Translations under genes and position numbers: made by a program
The notes under the pieces: generated by a model
The model's input: the letters and a program-made list of their open reading frames with translations, nothing else
Database searches by the model: none
What the model was told of the DNA's origin: nothing
Shown here: positions 34,244 through 46,772 of the stretch, in pieces
How the letters are laid out: the number at the start of each line of letters is the position of its first letter
How positions within the stretch are numbered: the first letter of the stretch is position 1
DNA from: Batillaria attramentaria
Lineage: Eukaryota > Mollusca > Gastropoda > Batillariidae
Length of the DNA stretch: 64,000 nt
Assembly (NCBI GenBank): GCA_018292915.2
Contig: JACVVK020000169.1
Coordinates: 576,001-640,000 of the forward strand
Direction of reading: 5' to 3'

Positions 34244-34605
34244 AATGGACGACTCCACTGGGAAAGCCGGGCCGAGGTCAAAGCCACGCCCCTTTACTCT
34301 GCCATGTGTTGGCAAAACACAGCACGTCCATGACGTCATTTTATGGGGAAAATGGTGATTTCAACATGAAAGAGGTTGACGTAATGGTACTTTTCCTCAA
34401 ATGACGTCAATGGACTTACAGCTTTCTTGCCACGTTTCAGTCATATCAAACTACTATGTCTGCACGTGCTTCCCTCTTTGTAGTAGTGTCCGGCAAGGAT
34501 GTTTGTCAGACCATGCCATGTGTTGTGTTCATTATACCACGACACGCGATTGGCTGCATTCTGGGGGCTCGCCCCTTTTGATTGACTGGAGTGGAGTCGT
34601 CTATT
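34244..34605 (+). mobile_element. CRE-bearing MITE, copy 2
   Basis: Best-preserved copy. Left end AATGGACGACTCCACT and right end AGTGGAGTCGTCTATT are inverted repeats. Two perfect TGACGTCA palindromes are present (near 34331 and 34403). It is 362 bp and non-coding, collinear with 1994-2350 and 21559-21899. Confidence 0.85.
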
Positions 34606-34639
34606 GCCATGCATGTCCTTCATCTTCGAGAAAAGAGCA

Positions 34640-35675
<1,036 letters not shown>

Positions 35676-36184
35676 TTTTTTTTTTTTTTTTTTTTTGCTG
35701 CCCCAACTCTTTGCCAGTTCCAGTGGTGTTCCTCCCAGGTAATGGGTGGAATCCACGGACGGCTCGGAAGCTGGGGCATTTTTTCTTTTTTTTCATGCAT
35801 GATGATGGAGATGAGGATGGTGGTAAGATGATGCTATGGAGGTCCGTGTGGTTTGGGACTGTGGAACAGGGCCGCATTCCACGCTTCCTGTCATAAATAT
35901 CCCGGCATTAACCAGGCCCGGGAACTACGGCACCTGCGGTGCCGGCCGTGTAATCATCCACATCATAAGACGTGTCATACCAAGGGAAGCACCCCCAAAG
36001 TCGCACCCGTGAAGTGGGTGAAACTCGGCTGTGTGGCGACAGCCTCCCCATCGGGTCCATAGCACACCCGCTCTGAGTAGAAGCCGACCTAGGTCGGAAA
36101 AATCCCGCTTGCCTCGGCTGGGACTCGAACCCGGGTCTCCCGGTCCATGGTCCGAAGTGCTAACCACTACACTACGGGGGCCGG
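35676..36184 (-). mobile_element. SINE-C, full length
   Basis: A ~500-bp retroposon on the minus strand: tRNA-like head with perfect box A (TAGTGTAGTGG) and box B (GGTTCGAGTCC), a ~400-bp body and a poly(A) tail (T run at 35676-35696). It is collinear with 44785-45288. It is long for a SINE and ends in poly(A), unlike the (ATT)n-tailed SINE-B. I did not find a target duplication. Confidence 0.92.
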
Positions 36185-37262
36185 TAGTGACCCAGTGTTA
36201 AACCGACACGTGTACATAATATGCAGTGGGAGGCGACCCGACTGTCTTACAACTGGGTGGTCTGTCCCGCGCAGGCAAATTTGCAGATATCAAATAAAAA
36301 GAGTTAAATTATAAGAGAACCGGTAGATATTGCTCAGTGTACCTCGACCAATATCTGGTTAATATATACACGGGTTGTTTACTCCCTCTAATCTCAGCAA
36401 ATGCGCCTGCAACAGAAACTTGCATGTCACTTGCAGAGCGGAGACGGGTAGATGAAGTACCCGGGGGGGCATCGTGTAGGTAAACTTGTCATCCAGCTGC
36501 ACCCCAGCACTTGACAATATCCAAGACAACGTCCCCCCCGTCACGCTGCCCCCAGTCGCATATAATTGATTTAAATTGAATGTAACACCGCCTAATATTT
36601 ATAATGCCAGCCTAACACGACCCATGCTCACGGCCAAAAGGGGATTATGCAAATAAGTGTTTGGCCGCCCCTAAGAACCCCTACTATCTTATTACCTTCC
36701 TTCGGCGCCCAGTGAAACGAAGTGGAGAGGATATTCGACTGACTGCCGGCGTACGTCAATCGGGTGATTGCTCATAAGTCGCTATGTGGTTCAATAACAC
36801 AAATGCACGATGCCTCAAAATGCCTGTATTTTCACTATGAGCCTCAGGCACCATAGTCACCCATGAACATGCTTCAGTCTAGAAAGAAACACTACCATGC
36901 ACAGACCATTTAAGGGCACGTACCTGACAGGAGTTTTTTTTTTTTTTTTTTTAAATTGAATGTCTCCTTTCCGTTCAGGCCTCACTGGAGTAATGCTAGT
37001 CTACCTTCTGTTTAAACGGGTTTAATCGGAAAGCCAGTTCTACTCATGTCACCTTTTCCTGTCATGTGCGCAAAAAGTCCCAGCTTCACTGGCAGCTTGC
37101 CTCCTCTTGCTACCCCCTGGCATGCACACTGCCCTACCAAATAAAAAATCATGGAAATCACGCTTTTTTTTCTTCTTCTTCTTTTTTTCTTTTCGTCACA
37201 ATAAAAATCACTACTGACTCGCAAAACCGTACTTCAAACAAGCACTGCACTTGACTCCACGC
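36185..37262. other. No gene seen
   Basis: Unassigned sequence. ATTATGCAAATAAG (near 36644) is an octamer-like word, a T run lies at 36935-36951 and a CTT-rich run at 37165-37190. Confidence 0.5.

Positions 37263-37326
<64 letters not shown>
37263..37326. repeat. (GT)n microsatellite
   Basis: About 31 GT units. Confidence 0.97.
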
Positions 37327-37328
<2 letters not shown>

Positions 37329-37840
37329 TTCCGCCTGTTGGCCCGTAACCAGCGTAATACTCCATCCGGCGTTCGCCGTTTTGGGAATCGAGTTGGCTGG
37401 GTTGGTCGACCGAAGCCAAACCGTACCCGGCTGCTAAAAGGTCTTCCCGTTCTCCCCCTAACTCTAGTCACAGAAATAGCAGCCGAACTGACTAGCGTGG
37501 GAAAAGCTGTTAGCTCAAATATTGATATATGAATTAGTGAATCTGAAAATCAGATAAGGTGGCGGAGGTGACAAGGCGGGGGAAGGACCGTGACACTGTT
37601 GTCGGTGTGGGCGCAGGCTGATCTACCCCGTACCGAGTTGACAGCACATCAGTTTATGTTGCTGTGCCTAGCACAGGGAGAATCTTACTTGGATTGTCTT
37701 TGTTCCTATGCTTTGTTTTTGGTTATTAGTGAACGATGGGGCCACTATTTTAGAACTGAAGTTCGACTGCGGCTATTAACGCTGCAAACAGAAATCGAGA
37801 TCTTTAAGTGAAAATGAAGACATGGACTAAAATGTAGGTT
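37327..37840. other. No gene seen
   Basis: Unassigned sequence. Confidence 0.45.
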
Positions 37841-37936
37841 TTTTCAGTTTGGTTTAGTTTGGTTTAATTTGGTTTGGTTTGGTATGGTCTCTTATGGTCT
37901 GGTCTGGTCTGGTTTGGGTTGGGTTGGGTTGGGTTT
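37841..37936. repeat. (GGTTT)n/(GGTCT)n/(GGGTT)n tract
   Basis: Pentamer repeat that shifts from GGTTT to GGTCT to GGGTT along its length. Confidence 0.92.
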
Positions 37937-38078
37937 CCTGGATTGTGCTGGCATATCATGTTGAAAGCCACAGACAGCAACACCTGTCTACTACATGTCT
38001 ATGGTCGAACCTTTCTTTTCCCGGTGAAAGCAGGAAATACCGGAAGTCAACTCGAAGGTCAAGATCAGGTACGAGGGA

Positions 38079-38244
38079 GGGTGGGTGTTTGGGGGTTTAA
38101 CGTCCTTTTCCACCACATACGGGTGATATCAAAGACGGTGCAACGATGAGAAAAACAGCACAAATATCTGGCCCCAGCCGGGATATGAACACGACCCAAG
38201 CATTAGAAGTCCAACGCTCTACCATTTGGCCACACGGGCTCCCC
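38079..38244 (-). mobile_element. SINE-A, near full length
   Basis: Minus-strand SINE-A with box A TGGCCAAATGG. The bases between head and box B are diverged (GTTCATATCC). AAGGT words on both sides may be a short target duplication. Confidence 0.88.
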
Positions 38245-38344
38245 AAGGTAAGGTGTGAAGGATAATGTGGCGGACGGGTTGAAAAGAAGTCCATTTTCAT
38301 GGAAACGAGCCACACTGTTCAAACAATGCACAAATTCAAGCTAA

Positions 38345-38404
38345 TCCATCATCATCATCATCATCATCGTCATCATCATCGGCGTCGTCGTCGTCATCAT
38401 CATT
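38345..38404. repeat. (CAT)n/(CGT)n trinucleotide tract
   Basis: ATC/GTC triplets, then TTTTGACCTTGACCTTGACCT at about 38453-38472, a small AGGTCA-type repeat related in sequence style to 3240-3670. Confidence 0.85.
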
Positions 38405-39200
38405 TCGTCATGCGGACAAAACTTTGTGGGGACTGCATGTAAGGTCAAAATTTTGACCTTGACCTTGACCTCGATCCAGAAATGAGGTTTAGCTGTGCAC
38501 AAACGTATTTTCAGCAAAAAAAAAATGACACTTTCGTTTTTCCGGTTTCACAGCAAAATCCTATCTTCTCCAAGGCACTGTAAGGTCCATTCTAGGAGAA
38601 ACCCTCACAAAAACACGGGTAAAGCGCACGGTTACACGGCTGCCAGTCTGCATGTTGCCGTACTCGGCTGCCTGCTGGCGGGCAAGTGTTCCGCGGCACA
38701 CGCAGCCTGCGGCGTTGCAAGCTTTGGGCAGTGATTGGTCAGTTGGCTGTACGGGGCTGCCAGTGGCTAGCTGGCTGCCAGGAAAAATAGAACGGCTTTG
38801 TATTCCCGCGCCAGCACCGGCAAGGGGGATTTGCCAGCTGGCAGCCAGCGATTTAATTAGGGTTGCCAGCGTTGCCAGCCCTGCAAGTACCAATCCTGGC
38901 AACGTGTAGCAGCGGCCCTTACACAGCGATGGAGAGGGAGGGGGGAGGGGGGAGGGGATTATAATACTAAGGGTAAACAGACGACCTTGCACCGTGGAGC
39001 GGCTTTTACGACGCTTTTCCATCACCCGACCCTTCACACTTTGACGTGCTACTCGAGATTTTATCAAACCCTTTTGTGGGGAAGGTGGCCATGAATGAAA
39101 ATGGATTGTTCAGCTGAGTGGCTGCACTCCCCATCACTCACTCTCACCATTGTCTGTCGGAGATGGGGGAGGTGTCACTCAACAGGCCTGGAGGAGGAAG

Positions 39201-39201
<1 letters not shown>
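38405..39201. other. No gene seen; TGCCAGC-rich
   Basis: Unassigned sequence. 38750-38905 is rich in GCCAGC/GCTGGC words, giving several possible small hairpins but no regular period. Confidence 0.5.

Positions 39202-39241
<40 letters not shown>
39202..39241. repeat. (GT)n microsatellite
   Basis: About 19 GT units. Confidence 0.95.
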
Positions 39242-39242
<1 letters not shown>

Positions 39243-39457
39243 GAGAGGGAGGGAGAGGGGGTGTAGAAAAAAGAGCCTAACGGGGCAAGTTTTGAATAGT
39301 GCATGATGTGGTCATGTGGTCACTGGCCTGGTCACATGACCTGTTTCAGAAATAGAAGAGAATTATTGTCTGTTCCCTCATCCACTCTAGTTCTCGCCCC
39401 ACATAATAATACATGTATCTTCAACTACAACAATGCCCGTCTCTGTTTCTGCTCCAG

Positions 39458-39574
39458 TTTGTTGTGTTGTGTTGTGTTGTGTTGTGTTGTGTTGTGTTGT
39501 GTTGTGTTGTGTTTTGCTGTTTGTGGAATTGTGTTGTGTTGTGTCACAGTTTTATTTTGTTTCGTGCATTCGTG

Positions 39575-39648
<74 letters not shown>
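39458..39648. repeat. (GTGTT)n then (GT)n
   Basis: A pentanucleotide GTGTT array (39458-39513, with a partial return at 39529-39543) followed by about 36 GT units at 39577-39648. Confidence 0.95.
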
Positions 39649-40305
39649 AAAACTGCAAACCTTCCCCATCATGTCTGGTCATGCAAAAACGGCAAGGAAG
39701 GTAATAGCTTTGATTATCACTCAGCGCTTTCTTGTAATTTGAGAGTGTACCCACCTTTTGTTTTGTGGTAAACTACAGGAGAGCAAAGTGTGAAAACTGC
39801 AAGCAGGTATCCGGGTTATCTGTCGGTCAGGTGCATTGTATGTAAATGAGTTTGGTTGCATCTATTAAAACGAGCGTATCAGGTGTCGACACTGATTACG
39901 TTAAGACATGCATCAAAGGGCGCACGACAGAAGTACGGCTGACCCGTGCAGCACTGAGGTATTTATACAATCAGTCAACACGAAACAATTATATGTGTCA
40001 TAGGTAAAAAAAAAAGAAAAAAAAAGTGAGCCATCTCTCTCTCTCTCTCTCTCTGTGCCCTAGTTATACGTTTGCGGGGAGGGGGCAAAACAAACATACA
40101 AACAATGAATTGAATAAAACCGAAAAAATGGAAATAATCACTATTCTTGTTTGTTTTGTTTTTTTTTTAATGTGGATTTTTAACACTTACGCCGTAGCTC
40201 GGTAATCCTCACTAAGACTGCCCCCCCCCCCCCAAAAAAAAAAAAAAAAAAAATCGCCATTAGCACCTACTGGCCCCCATATATCTGATGACGAGGGCAT
40301 GTAGG
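39649..40305. other. No gene seen
   Basis: Unassigned sequence with C and A homopolymers at 40221-40252. Confidence 0.45.
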
Positions 40306-40307
40306 AG

Positions 40308-40345
<38 letters not shown>

Positions 40346-40402
40346 GCTGCTGCTGTTGTCGTTGTTGTTGTTGTTGTTGTTGCTGCTGTTACTGGTGTTG
40401 TT
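40306..40402. repeat. (TTG)n trinucleotide array
   Basis: About 30 TTG triplets with TGC, GTC and TAC variants. Confidence 0.93.
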
Positions 40403-40869
40403 GCTTTTGTTGGTGTTGTCGACAATCTTGTTGAGTAAGCGTCTTGACAGTATTACAGCAAGACCTGCCTAATTTCAAGGGATCAGGAAGAGGTGGTGTT
40501 TTCAGGCAGGCGACCCGGCGCTTGATAAAGGGTCATTGTATTCATAACAGACATGACTCAGCTGGCCCCAAACTTAGCCAGTTCTTCACACTTCTTGTTG
40601 CGTTATACAGATGGCCGCCTCTGTAGCCACCGGACAGGTTTGCATGAACTAAGATGTTGCGGCTGACGGAGAGCGCCCAGACAGACCTGACCTCCTCCCC
40701 TGTGTCACTATATACCTACCGCTGGGGCTGAAGTAGGACTGACCCCTCTTCTGGCCAGTCCCCGCCGCGTGCATGTGACTTATCATCCCCTTTATCCATC
40801 ACCTCTTTAATATCCCCTACACCTCCAAACCCCTCTGTCTCCGCTTGTCCTGTCTCTCTCTCCGCTTGC

Positions 40870-40913
<44 letters not shown>

Positions 40914-41321
40914 TGTTTCCTCACTGTGGGGTCGTTGCTAGGGTCTGACGTCAGGGGATCTTTAGGGTATAACATGCCCAGTGTGATCTACAGTACTAAC
41001 GTTTCCTACACAGTCACCAGTCATACACGATATGAACACTGAGCACCTTGCATACAGCAAAGTTCCCGATACATGATAGATGGAGAAAACGTTTGATTGA
41101 GGCTGTTCGTTACATGACGGTCGCAAATCCTGGCTGAAAAAAAAATCAGTAATACACCACTGGTAATATTCTTCAGCAGTCAAGACTTGAAATGTAGCTG
41201 AAATAAAATTTAAAACGGCACTGAATCCGGCGGCCAATTGACTTGAAGTCGCCAGTCGCCAGGCTGTGAATGCCGCAACCCCGAACCACCTGCGCAGTAT
41301 TCCCGTGGGTGGCTGATCCGC
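40403..41321. other. No gene seen
   Basis: Unassigned sequence with a C run and CT array at 40869-40912. Confidence 0.5.
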
Positions 41322-41516
41322 GAAGGGAAAATGAGGATACCAAAACTTCCTGGCCGGAAAATGTCCAGTACAAATGCGGATCCATGTTTTTCCTCGGGGA
41401 AATGAGGATCCCCATTCTTCCTAACAACCAGGACAAGCGGGGATCCACGGAAGAATATGGATCCGCATTTGTACTGGATATTTTGGCAGGGAGTTTCGGA
41501 TCATCATTTTTCCCAT
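41322..41516. repeat. 195-bp imperfect palindrome
   Basis: The arms (41322-41408 and 41435-41516) pair over most of their length. The core, 41364-41385 against 41457-41478, is a perfect 22-bp match including a GGATCC. The loop is short. It could be a fold-back transposable element or an inverted duplication. Confidence 0.8.
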
Positions 41517-42261
41517 AGTGAAAACGGGGATCCACGTGTGTCCTGGGAGGATGTTAGATCGTCAGGACTAGATCCTCACATGTCCTGTGACATACACATA
41601 GTATACAACTGAAAGTGGTCCAAATTGCGACAGATTGGGTACATCTTACACAACCACCGTGTGTGATAGGCCCGTCACACATCGAGCGAATCTCTCATCC
41701 ACCTGGTTCCAGCTTCCAGTATCCGGGATGAATTCAAGTCACGTGACTAATGCATCGTTGCCTCTTCTCTAATTTTGCCCGACAAGTGTAGCCACTGTCT
41801 GACTGGGCACGTGACACCACACACATTCTACTGTGTCTGTTCTTTTGTTCGTTCACCCCGCGGTGCGCAAGCCATCTTCCGTATCTCTTGTATCTTCCGC
41901 ACGGCAGTTAATGCTCTTACCTGATACTCAGTGTTCCGGAGTCAGCATTGTGCCAGAGTTTGTAAGTACTGCATCCTAACATTAGGCAGACCACCCAGCA
42001 GAGAGCCAGAAAGGGTGTGATTGCCAGATCTGGACATCAGCCATGGGCGCGAGGTTCCAAAGTTCCACCTTCAGAGTTCCAGAGAGGGTGACACAATGTT
42101 GGGCAGTATTTGGAGTGCCAGGTTTGGCCGAGGCGGCAACGGGGGCGAGGGGAAGAAGTGGTTTGATTGTACCGGCATGTGTACGATGCGACTTTGAGAT
42201 ACTGCGGTATTTGAGGAGCCGTGTTTGACATCTGGTGTGGCGCCATGGACGGATACATGAA

Positions 42262-42263
<2 letters not shown>
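41517..42263. other. No gene seen
   Basis: Unassigned sequence; frames at 41982-42240 on both strands lack recognised homology. Confidence 0.45.

Positions 42264-42300
<37 letters not shown>
42264..42300. repeat. (CT)n microsatellite
   Basis: About 18 CT units. Confidence 0.95.
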
Positions 42301-42303
<3 letters not shown>

Positions 42304-42428
42304 ATTTTTTTTCCGAGTAATATTTCTTTCGAGTAATTTTTCTTTATTTTTGTCATTGTTTTTCTTTCTTCTTCTTTTTTTCTCGTATTTCCTTTTCTCT
42401 TGCCATTGTACTGTTGTAGTGCATTTTT

Positions 42429-42752
<324 letters not shown>

Positions 42753-42754
<2 letters not shown>

Positions 42755-43091
42755 TTTCCATGTTTAATCACTTCTGATGACTGCCGTGTGACACTTCTTT
42801 CACTAGGAAAACAGTCACCGAAAAATAACACAATATAATTAAAGTTTCTGCGAAGTCTGCACCTTGCAGTCTATCAGTGTCCCGTCTTTTTCACAAATTT
42901 CAAAAAGTACATGCACTGCATGATCCGTCTGCGCTTTCAGCAGTCTCTTGTCACAGTCGTCACCTCATTAATATTTTATTATCTCTGTTCACCTCCTGTA
43001 CTGGCTTCATGTGGAGGTAAAATCAACTCGGTTGAAGATTACGGCATCCGTCACCGATGTTACACAAACAAACCGTAACATTATAACCGGG
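42753..43091. other. No gene seen
   Basis: Unassigned sequence. Confidence 0.45.
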
Positions 43092-43355
43092 GCGGTCGGT
43101 GTTCTAGTGGTTAAGACTTTGTCACCAATGCGAAAGGTCAGGTTCGAGTCCCACTGACTCGGGGCAAAGAACGTTTCTTTCTCGTGTGTGAAACCATTCA
43201 TTTGGGCCGTCAGGGGTTCTTTCCGGTTACTCCGGCTCCCCCCCCCCCCCGCTCCCCCCTCCCCCCCACCCCCTCCTCTGCTATGGAAATATTCAACCCA
43301 CAAAATTCGGACAAAAATGCGATTCTAATACCATTATTATTATTATTATAACAAA
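43092..43355 (+). mobile_element. SINE-B with internal tail deletion
   Basis: Head with box A (GTTCTAGTGG) and box B (GGTTCGAGTCC), the TTTCCGGTTACTCCGG middle and a C-rich run. It then jumps from AAATGCGATTCTAA directly to (ATT)n, so the CACGTG block and terminal hairpin of other SINE-B copies are missing. Confidence 0.85.
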
Positions 43356-43491
43356 AGAAACCCGTCTGTCAAATAGACGTCACGGTCCCGTCGCGCTGCA
43401 CTTGGTTATTATGTCATCGGGCAGCGGAAAATTTCCCGTGCCATCTTCGGGGGAGGGGATGGGGGGATTTGGTCTTGACAAGAGGATTTGG

Positions 43492-43556
43492 TCAAGTGGT
43501 TAAGGTATCCGACTCCGGATCCTGAGCCGCGAGGTTCGAATCCCTGGCTGGCAGGA
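43492..43556 (+). other. tRNA-like sequence (SINE head or tRNA relic)
   Basis: Perfect A-box (TGGTCAAGTGG) and B-box (GGTTCGAATCC) at tRNA spacing, with GACTCCGGATC between them as in a tRNA-Arg anticodon arm. The anticodon and acceptor stems do not pair properly, so it is not a functional tRNA. It is more likely the head of another SINE. Confidence 0.6.
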
Positions 43557-43751
43557 ATTTGGATGGATTGTTTCCTTTCCAAATCGAGTCAAAATCACGT
43601 GCAGACTTGTTTACTGTTCCTGTCCCGCCCTCGTGTACACACGCACGCACAAATATCAAATGTGCACGCTAAACATCGCACGTCCATCTTTCGTACAAGA
43701 GTAGGCTGTGGCCGGTGGCGTGGAAAACACAAATACTGTCGCACGCACCAG

Positions 43752-43875
43752 AGCTCGGCTCGTGAGCTCGTATCCCGGCTGGGGCCAAGTATTTGTGCTG
43801 GCGGCTTTTTCATCCTTTCCCCGTCTTTGATATCACCCGTATGTGGTGGAAAAGGACGTTAAACTCCCACATAGT
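43752..43875 (+). mobile_element. SINE-A, 5'-truncated
   Basis: Begins at box B (GTGAGCTCGTATCCCGG) and continues through the linker to GTGGTGGAAAAGGACGTTAAAC. The head upstream is missing. Confidence 0.85.
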
Positions 43876-44009
43876 GAATAGTAGGGTGGATGTTTGCACA
43901 TAAAGTAGCGCTTAGCGGCAGCAGGTTTTCACTACCTCGTCCTCCAGCCCTGCGGCGCCATGAGCATTTCAGAGAACTGACATAGACATGTACGCCGAGG
44001 AGAAAGTCT

Positions 44010-44053
44010 ACCATACCATACCACACCATACCATACCATACCATACCATACCA
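44010..44053. repeat. (ATACC)n pentamer array
   Basis: Nine ATACC-type units, followed by an A run at 44072-44091. Confidence 0.93.
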
Positions 44054-44091
44054 GTGTTACGCAAACAGCCAAAAAAAAAAAAAAAAAAAAA

Positions 44092-44784
44092 CACCACCCC
44101 CATCGTACTTCTGAGTTCTGTATCAGCTCGGAACCAAGCCCAAGGATTACTTACATAGCAAGATTTTCGTCATGAAATACTGTATATCTCTCCGGCTGAA
44201 CGTGAAGAACGGTTGACAAGAACACAGCTCAGCCCGCACGACTTTCAAAATAAGCAAAGACTCCAAAAAGTAACATACCTGTAGCACTTTCTCGTGTTTC
44301 GAAAATGCAAACTTCACGTTTCTTTTTTAGCGCGGGGTGGTACAGGCTGCATGCAACTCTGAAATAACAGGGGTTTGTTCAGCTGCATCGTGTTTTGTCT
44401 GGCAATGTTGCATTCCGCTCATGTCTGGCCTCCGTGAACGGCCCCGGCAGATAGAACGTTTACTTTCTGCATGAATTGAGTTTTGTCAGAAGTCAGCCCT
44501 GCCGCGATTATAAGCGGCAAAACAAACCCCGCACAGCTTGTCAGGGGTTGAATTCCGAACTCGGGATGAAGGGAAGCTTGTGCGCTTTTGCTTTCATTTT
44601 TACCATTTGCTGGCAGACGACCAGTCGTGTGGGACAGTGAGGTCTGGAAGGCAAACAGTGGTAGCATTGAGTCGGTGGGGATTTCAAGTGGTTGTTGCTG
44701 TATCGTCCGCGCCAATAAACGTCACGTAATAAGATAGCCCGGTGGGAAAAAACAAAGACATCGGTTAGACGAAAATTGGCTCTA
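44092..44784. other. No gene seen
   Basis: Unassigned sequence. Confidence 0.45.
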
Positions 44785-45288
44785 CCGGCCCCCGTAGTGT
44801 AGTGGTTAGCACTTCGGGCCATGGACCGGGAGATCCGGGTTCGAGTCCCAGCCGAGACAAGTGGGATTTTTCCTACCTAGGTCGGCTCCTACCCAGAGCG
44901 GGTGTGCTATGGGCCCAATGGGGAGACTGTTGCCACACAGCCGAGATTCACCCACTTCACGGGTGCGACTTTGGGGGTGCTTCCTTGGTATGGCACGTCT
45001 TATGATGTGGATGATTACACGGCCGGCACAGCAGGTGCCGTAGTTCCCTGGCCTGATTAATGCCGGGATATTTATGACAGGAAGCGTGGAAAGTGGCCCT
45101 GTCCCGCAGTCCCAAACCACACGGACCTCCATAGCATCATCTTACCATCATCTTCATCTCCATCATCATGCATAATAAACATTGCCCCAGCTTCCGAGCC
45201 CTCCGTGGATTCCACCCATTACCTGGGAGGAACACCACTGGAACTGGCAAAAGAGTTGGGGCAGCAAAAAAAAAAAAAAAAAAAAAAA
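44785..45288 (+). mobile_element. SINE-C, full length, 8-bp target duplication
   Basis: Head with box A (TAGTGTAGTGG) and box B (GGTTCGAGTCC), about 400 bp of body and a 24-base A tail (45266-45288). TGGCTCTA lies on both sides (44777-44784 and 45289-45296). It defines the family boundaries and supports retroposition with a poly(A) tail. Confidence 0.95.
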
Positions 45289-45632
45289 TGGCTCTAGTTA
45301 AAGAAAAACCTTAGACATGCGGAGGTGGGGAAATACTCGGGTTTATATGAACACTGAGACGGACTCATGACAGCGGACGAGAGGGTCACAGTGGTTTTAA
45401 AACTGATGAAAGATGCATGTACGTGCCTGGCACACCGTACGTGTGACCAAAAGGAAAACTCATTCATAAAAAAAAAAAGTTTTTAGAACTTCCTACATTT
45501 TGTTGAGTCAACACAGGTTCATGTGGGTACGTATGTGGTCAGTCTATGTACACCTAATCAAAATAGATTTTTTTTTTAAAAAAACCTTCATTTTCCAATT
45601 TCATTGACTTCTTCACAAGAAAGTGATACCGG
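45289..45632. other. No gene seen
   Basis: AT-rich unassigned sequence with short A and T runs. Confidence 0.45.
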
Positions 45633-45909
45633 TGTAACACTGGGCATGTTCTCCCCAGTTCTACATACTGCGGGGCGCTTCCAGCTTAAAGCTGGATGTA
45701 CTCCCTCTACTAGTCTAAGCCAGACTGATATACTCGAGTCCACCCTTACTGACACGCCAGATTAACTCCCAAGCTGGACAGGTGAAACAACCCACTATGA
45801 AACACGTCGTTAGTCTGCGTGTGGTTTAGACAAGAGGGAGTGTATCCAGCGTTAAAGAAGGAAGCGCCCCGGAGTATAAGGAGCTGGGAAGTACAACCTG
45901 CGTGTTACA
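45633..45909. mobile_element. 277-bp element with ~84-bp diverged inverted repeats
   Basis: 45633-45716 aligns with the reverse complement of 45826-45909 at roughly three quarters of positions, starting TGTAACAC. GGGGCGCTTCC and GTACTCCCTCT/ACACTCCCTCT blocks are shared. It is non-coding and probably a non-autonomous DNA transposon. The right end meets a poly(C) tract, which hides any target duplication. Confidence 0.75.
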
Positions 45910-45933
45910 GCCCCCCCCCCCCCCCCCCCCCCT

Positions 45934-45976
<43 letters not shown>

Positions 45977-45996
45977 CACGCACACACACACACACC
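45910..45996. repeat. Poly(C) tract and short (CA)n
   Basis: C runs of about 22 and 40 bases separated by TT, then CGCACG and (CA)n. The length is unlikely to be exact. Confidence 0.9.
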
Positions 45997-46409
45997 CGTC
46001 TTATGACGCAAGCCACTCACAGTCTTGTGAAGATGATTATCAGGATAATAAATACAAATGTTGCGGTATGCCTGCATCTCCAACAGCTGTCTGAATGCGT
46101 TATCTTTCTTTCGCTTTCCTTCACCTTCTTCCAAAAAAAAAAAAAAAAAAAGGCAGAAAAAGAAAACGGATTGAGTGACAAGGCACATGCATGTTACGCT
46201 GATGTCCGGGTCAAAGGACCATCTGCTTCCCTTCCGTTCTCACGGTTGCAGCTTCATGTAACTTGTTTTAAACGTTTAAATCAGCATTCCTAGCTGACAG
46301 AGAAATGTTTCAGAACTATGGCCACAACGATACACAGCGAGCAGTTCACGAAAACACGTAACAATTTTGGCCTGAGGCTTAAAAAGGTGAACTAAGAGCA
46401 CTGAGAAGG
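45997..46409. other. No gene seen
   Basis: Unassigned sequence with an A run at 46133-46151. Confidence 0.45.
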
Positions 46410-46772
46410 TAGTTTTGGTGGTCTAGTGGTTAAGACTTTGTCACCAGTGCGAGAGGTCAGGTTCGAGTCCCACCGTTCATTCGGGCCGACCGTCGGGGAT
46501 TCTCTCCGGGTACTCCGGTTTCCTCCCCCTCTGCTTTGGAGTTTTCAGCTCTCAAAAAAAAAAAAAGCAAAAATAAATGCAATTCTAAAATTCCGAAACT
46601 TAAATTGCTGAGCTGGCACCACGTGATTATAATTGTGTTTATGTCCAGTGTGTGAGAGAATGCGTGTGATTCACGTGAGCGTGCGTGCTGGGTTCAGTTC
46701 GCGGCGCTTTAAGCCAAATATCTGGGATAAAGCGCCTACATTAATGCAGTCATTATCATTATCATTTCCGAT
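46410..46772 (+). mobile_element. SINE-B, full length
   Basis: Best complete copy: box A (TGGTCTAGTGG), box B (GGTTCGAGTCC), TTCTCTCCGGGTACTCCGG middle, an A run, the CACGTGAGCGTGCG block, a perfect GGCGCTTT/AAAGCGCC hairpin and an ATT/ATC tail. Confidence 0.94.

Noticed and set aside
43492..43556. Functional tRNA-Arg gene
   Set aside because: A and B boxes are perfect, but the anticodon and acceptor stems do not pair, so a SINE head or relic is more likely.
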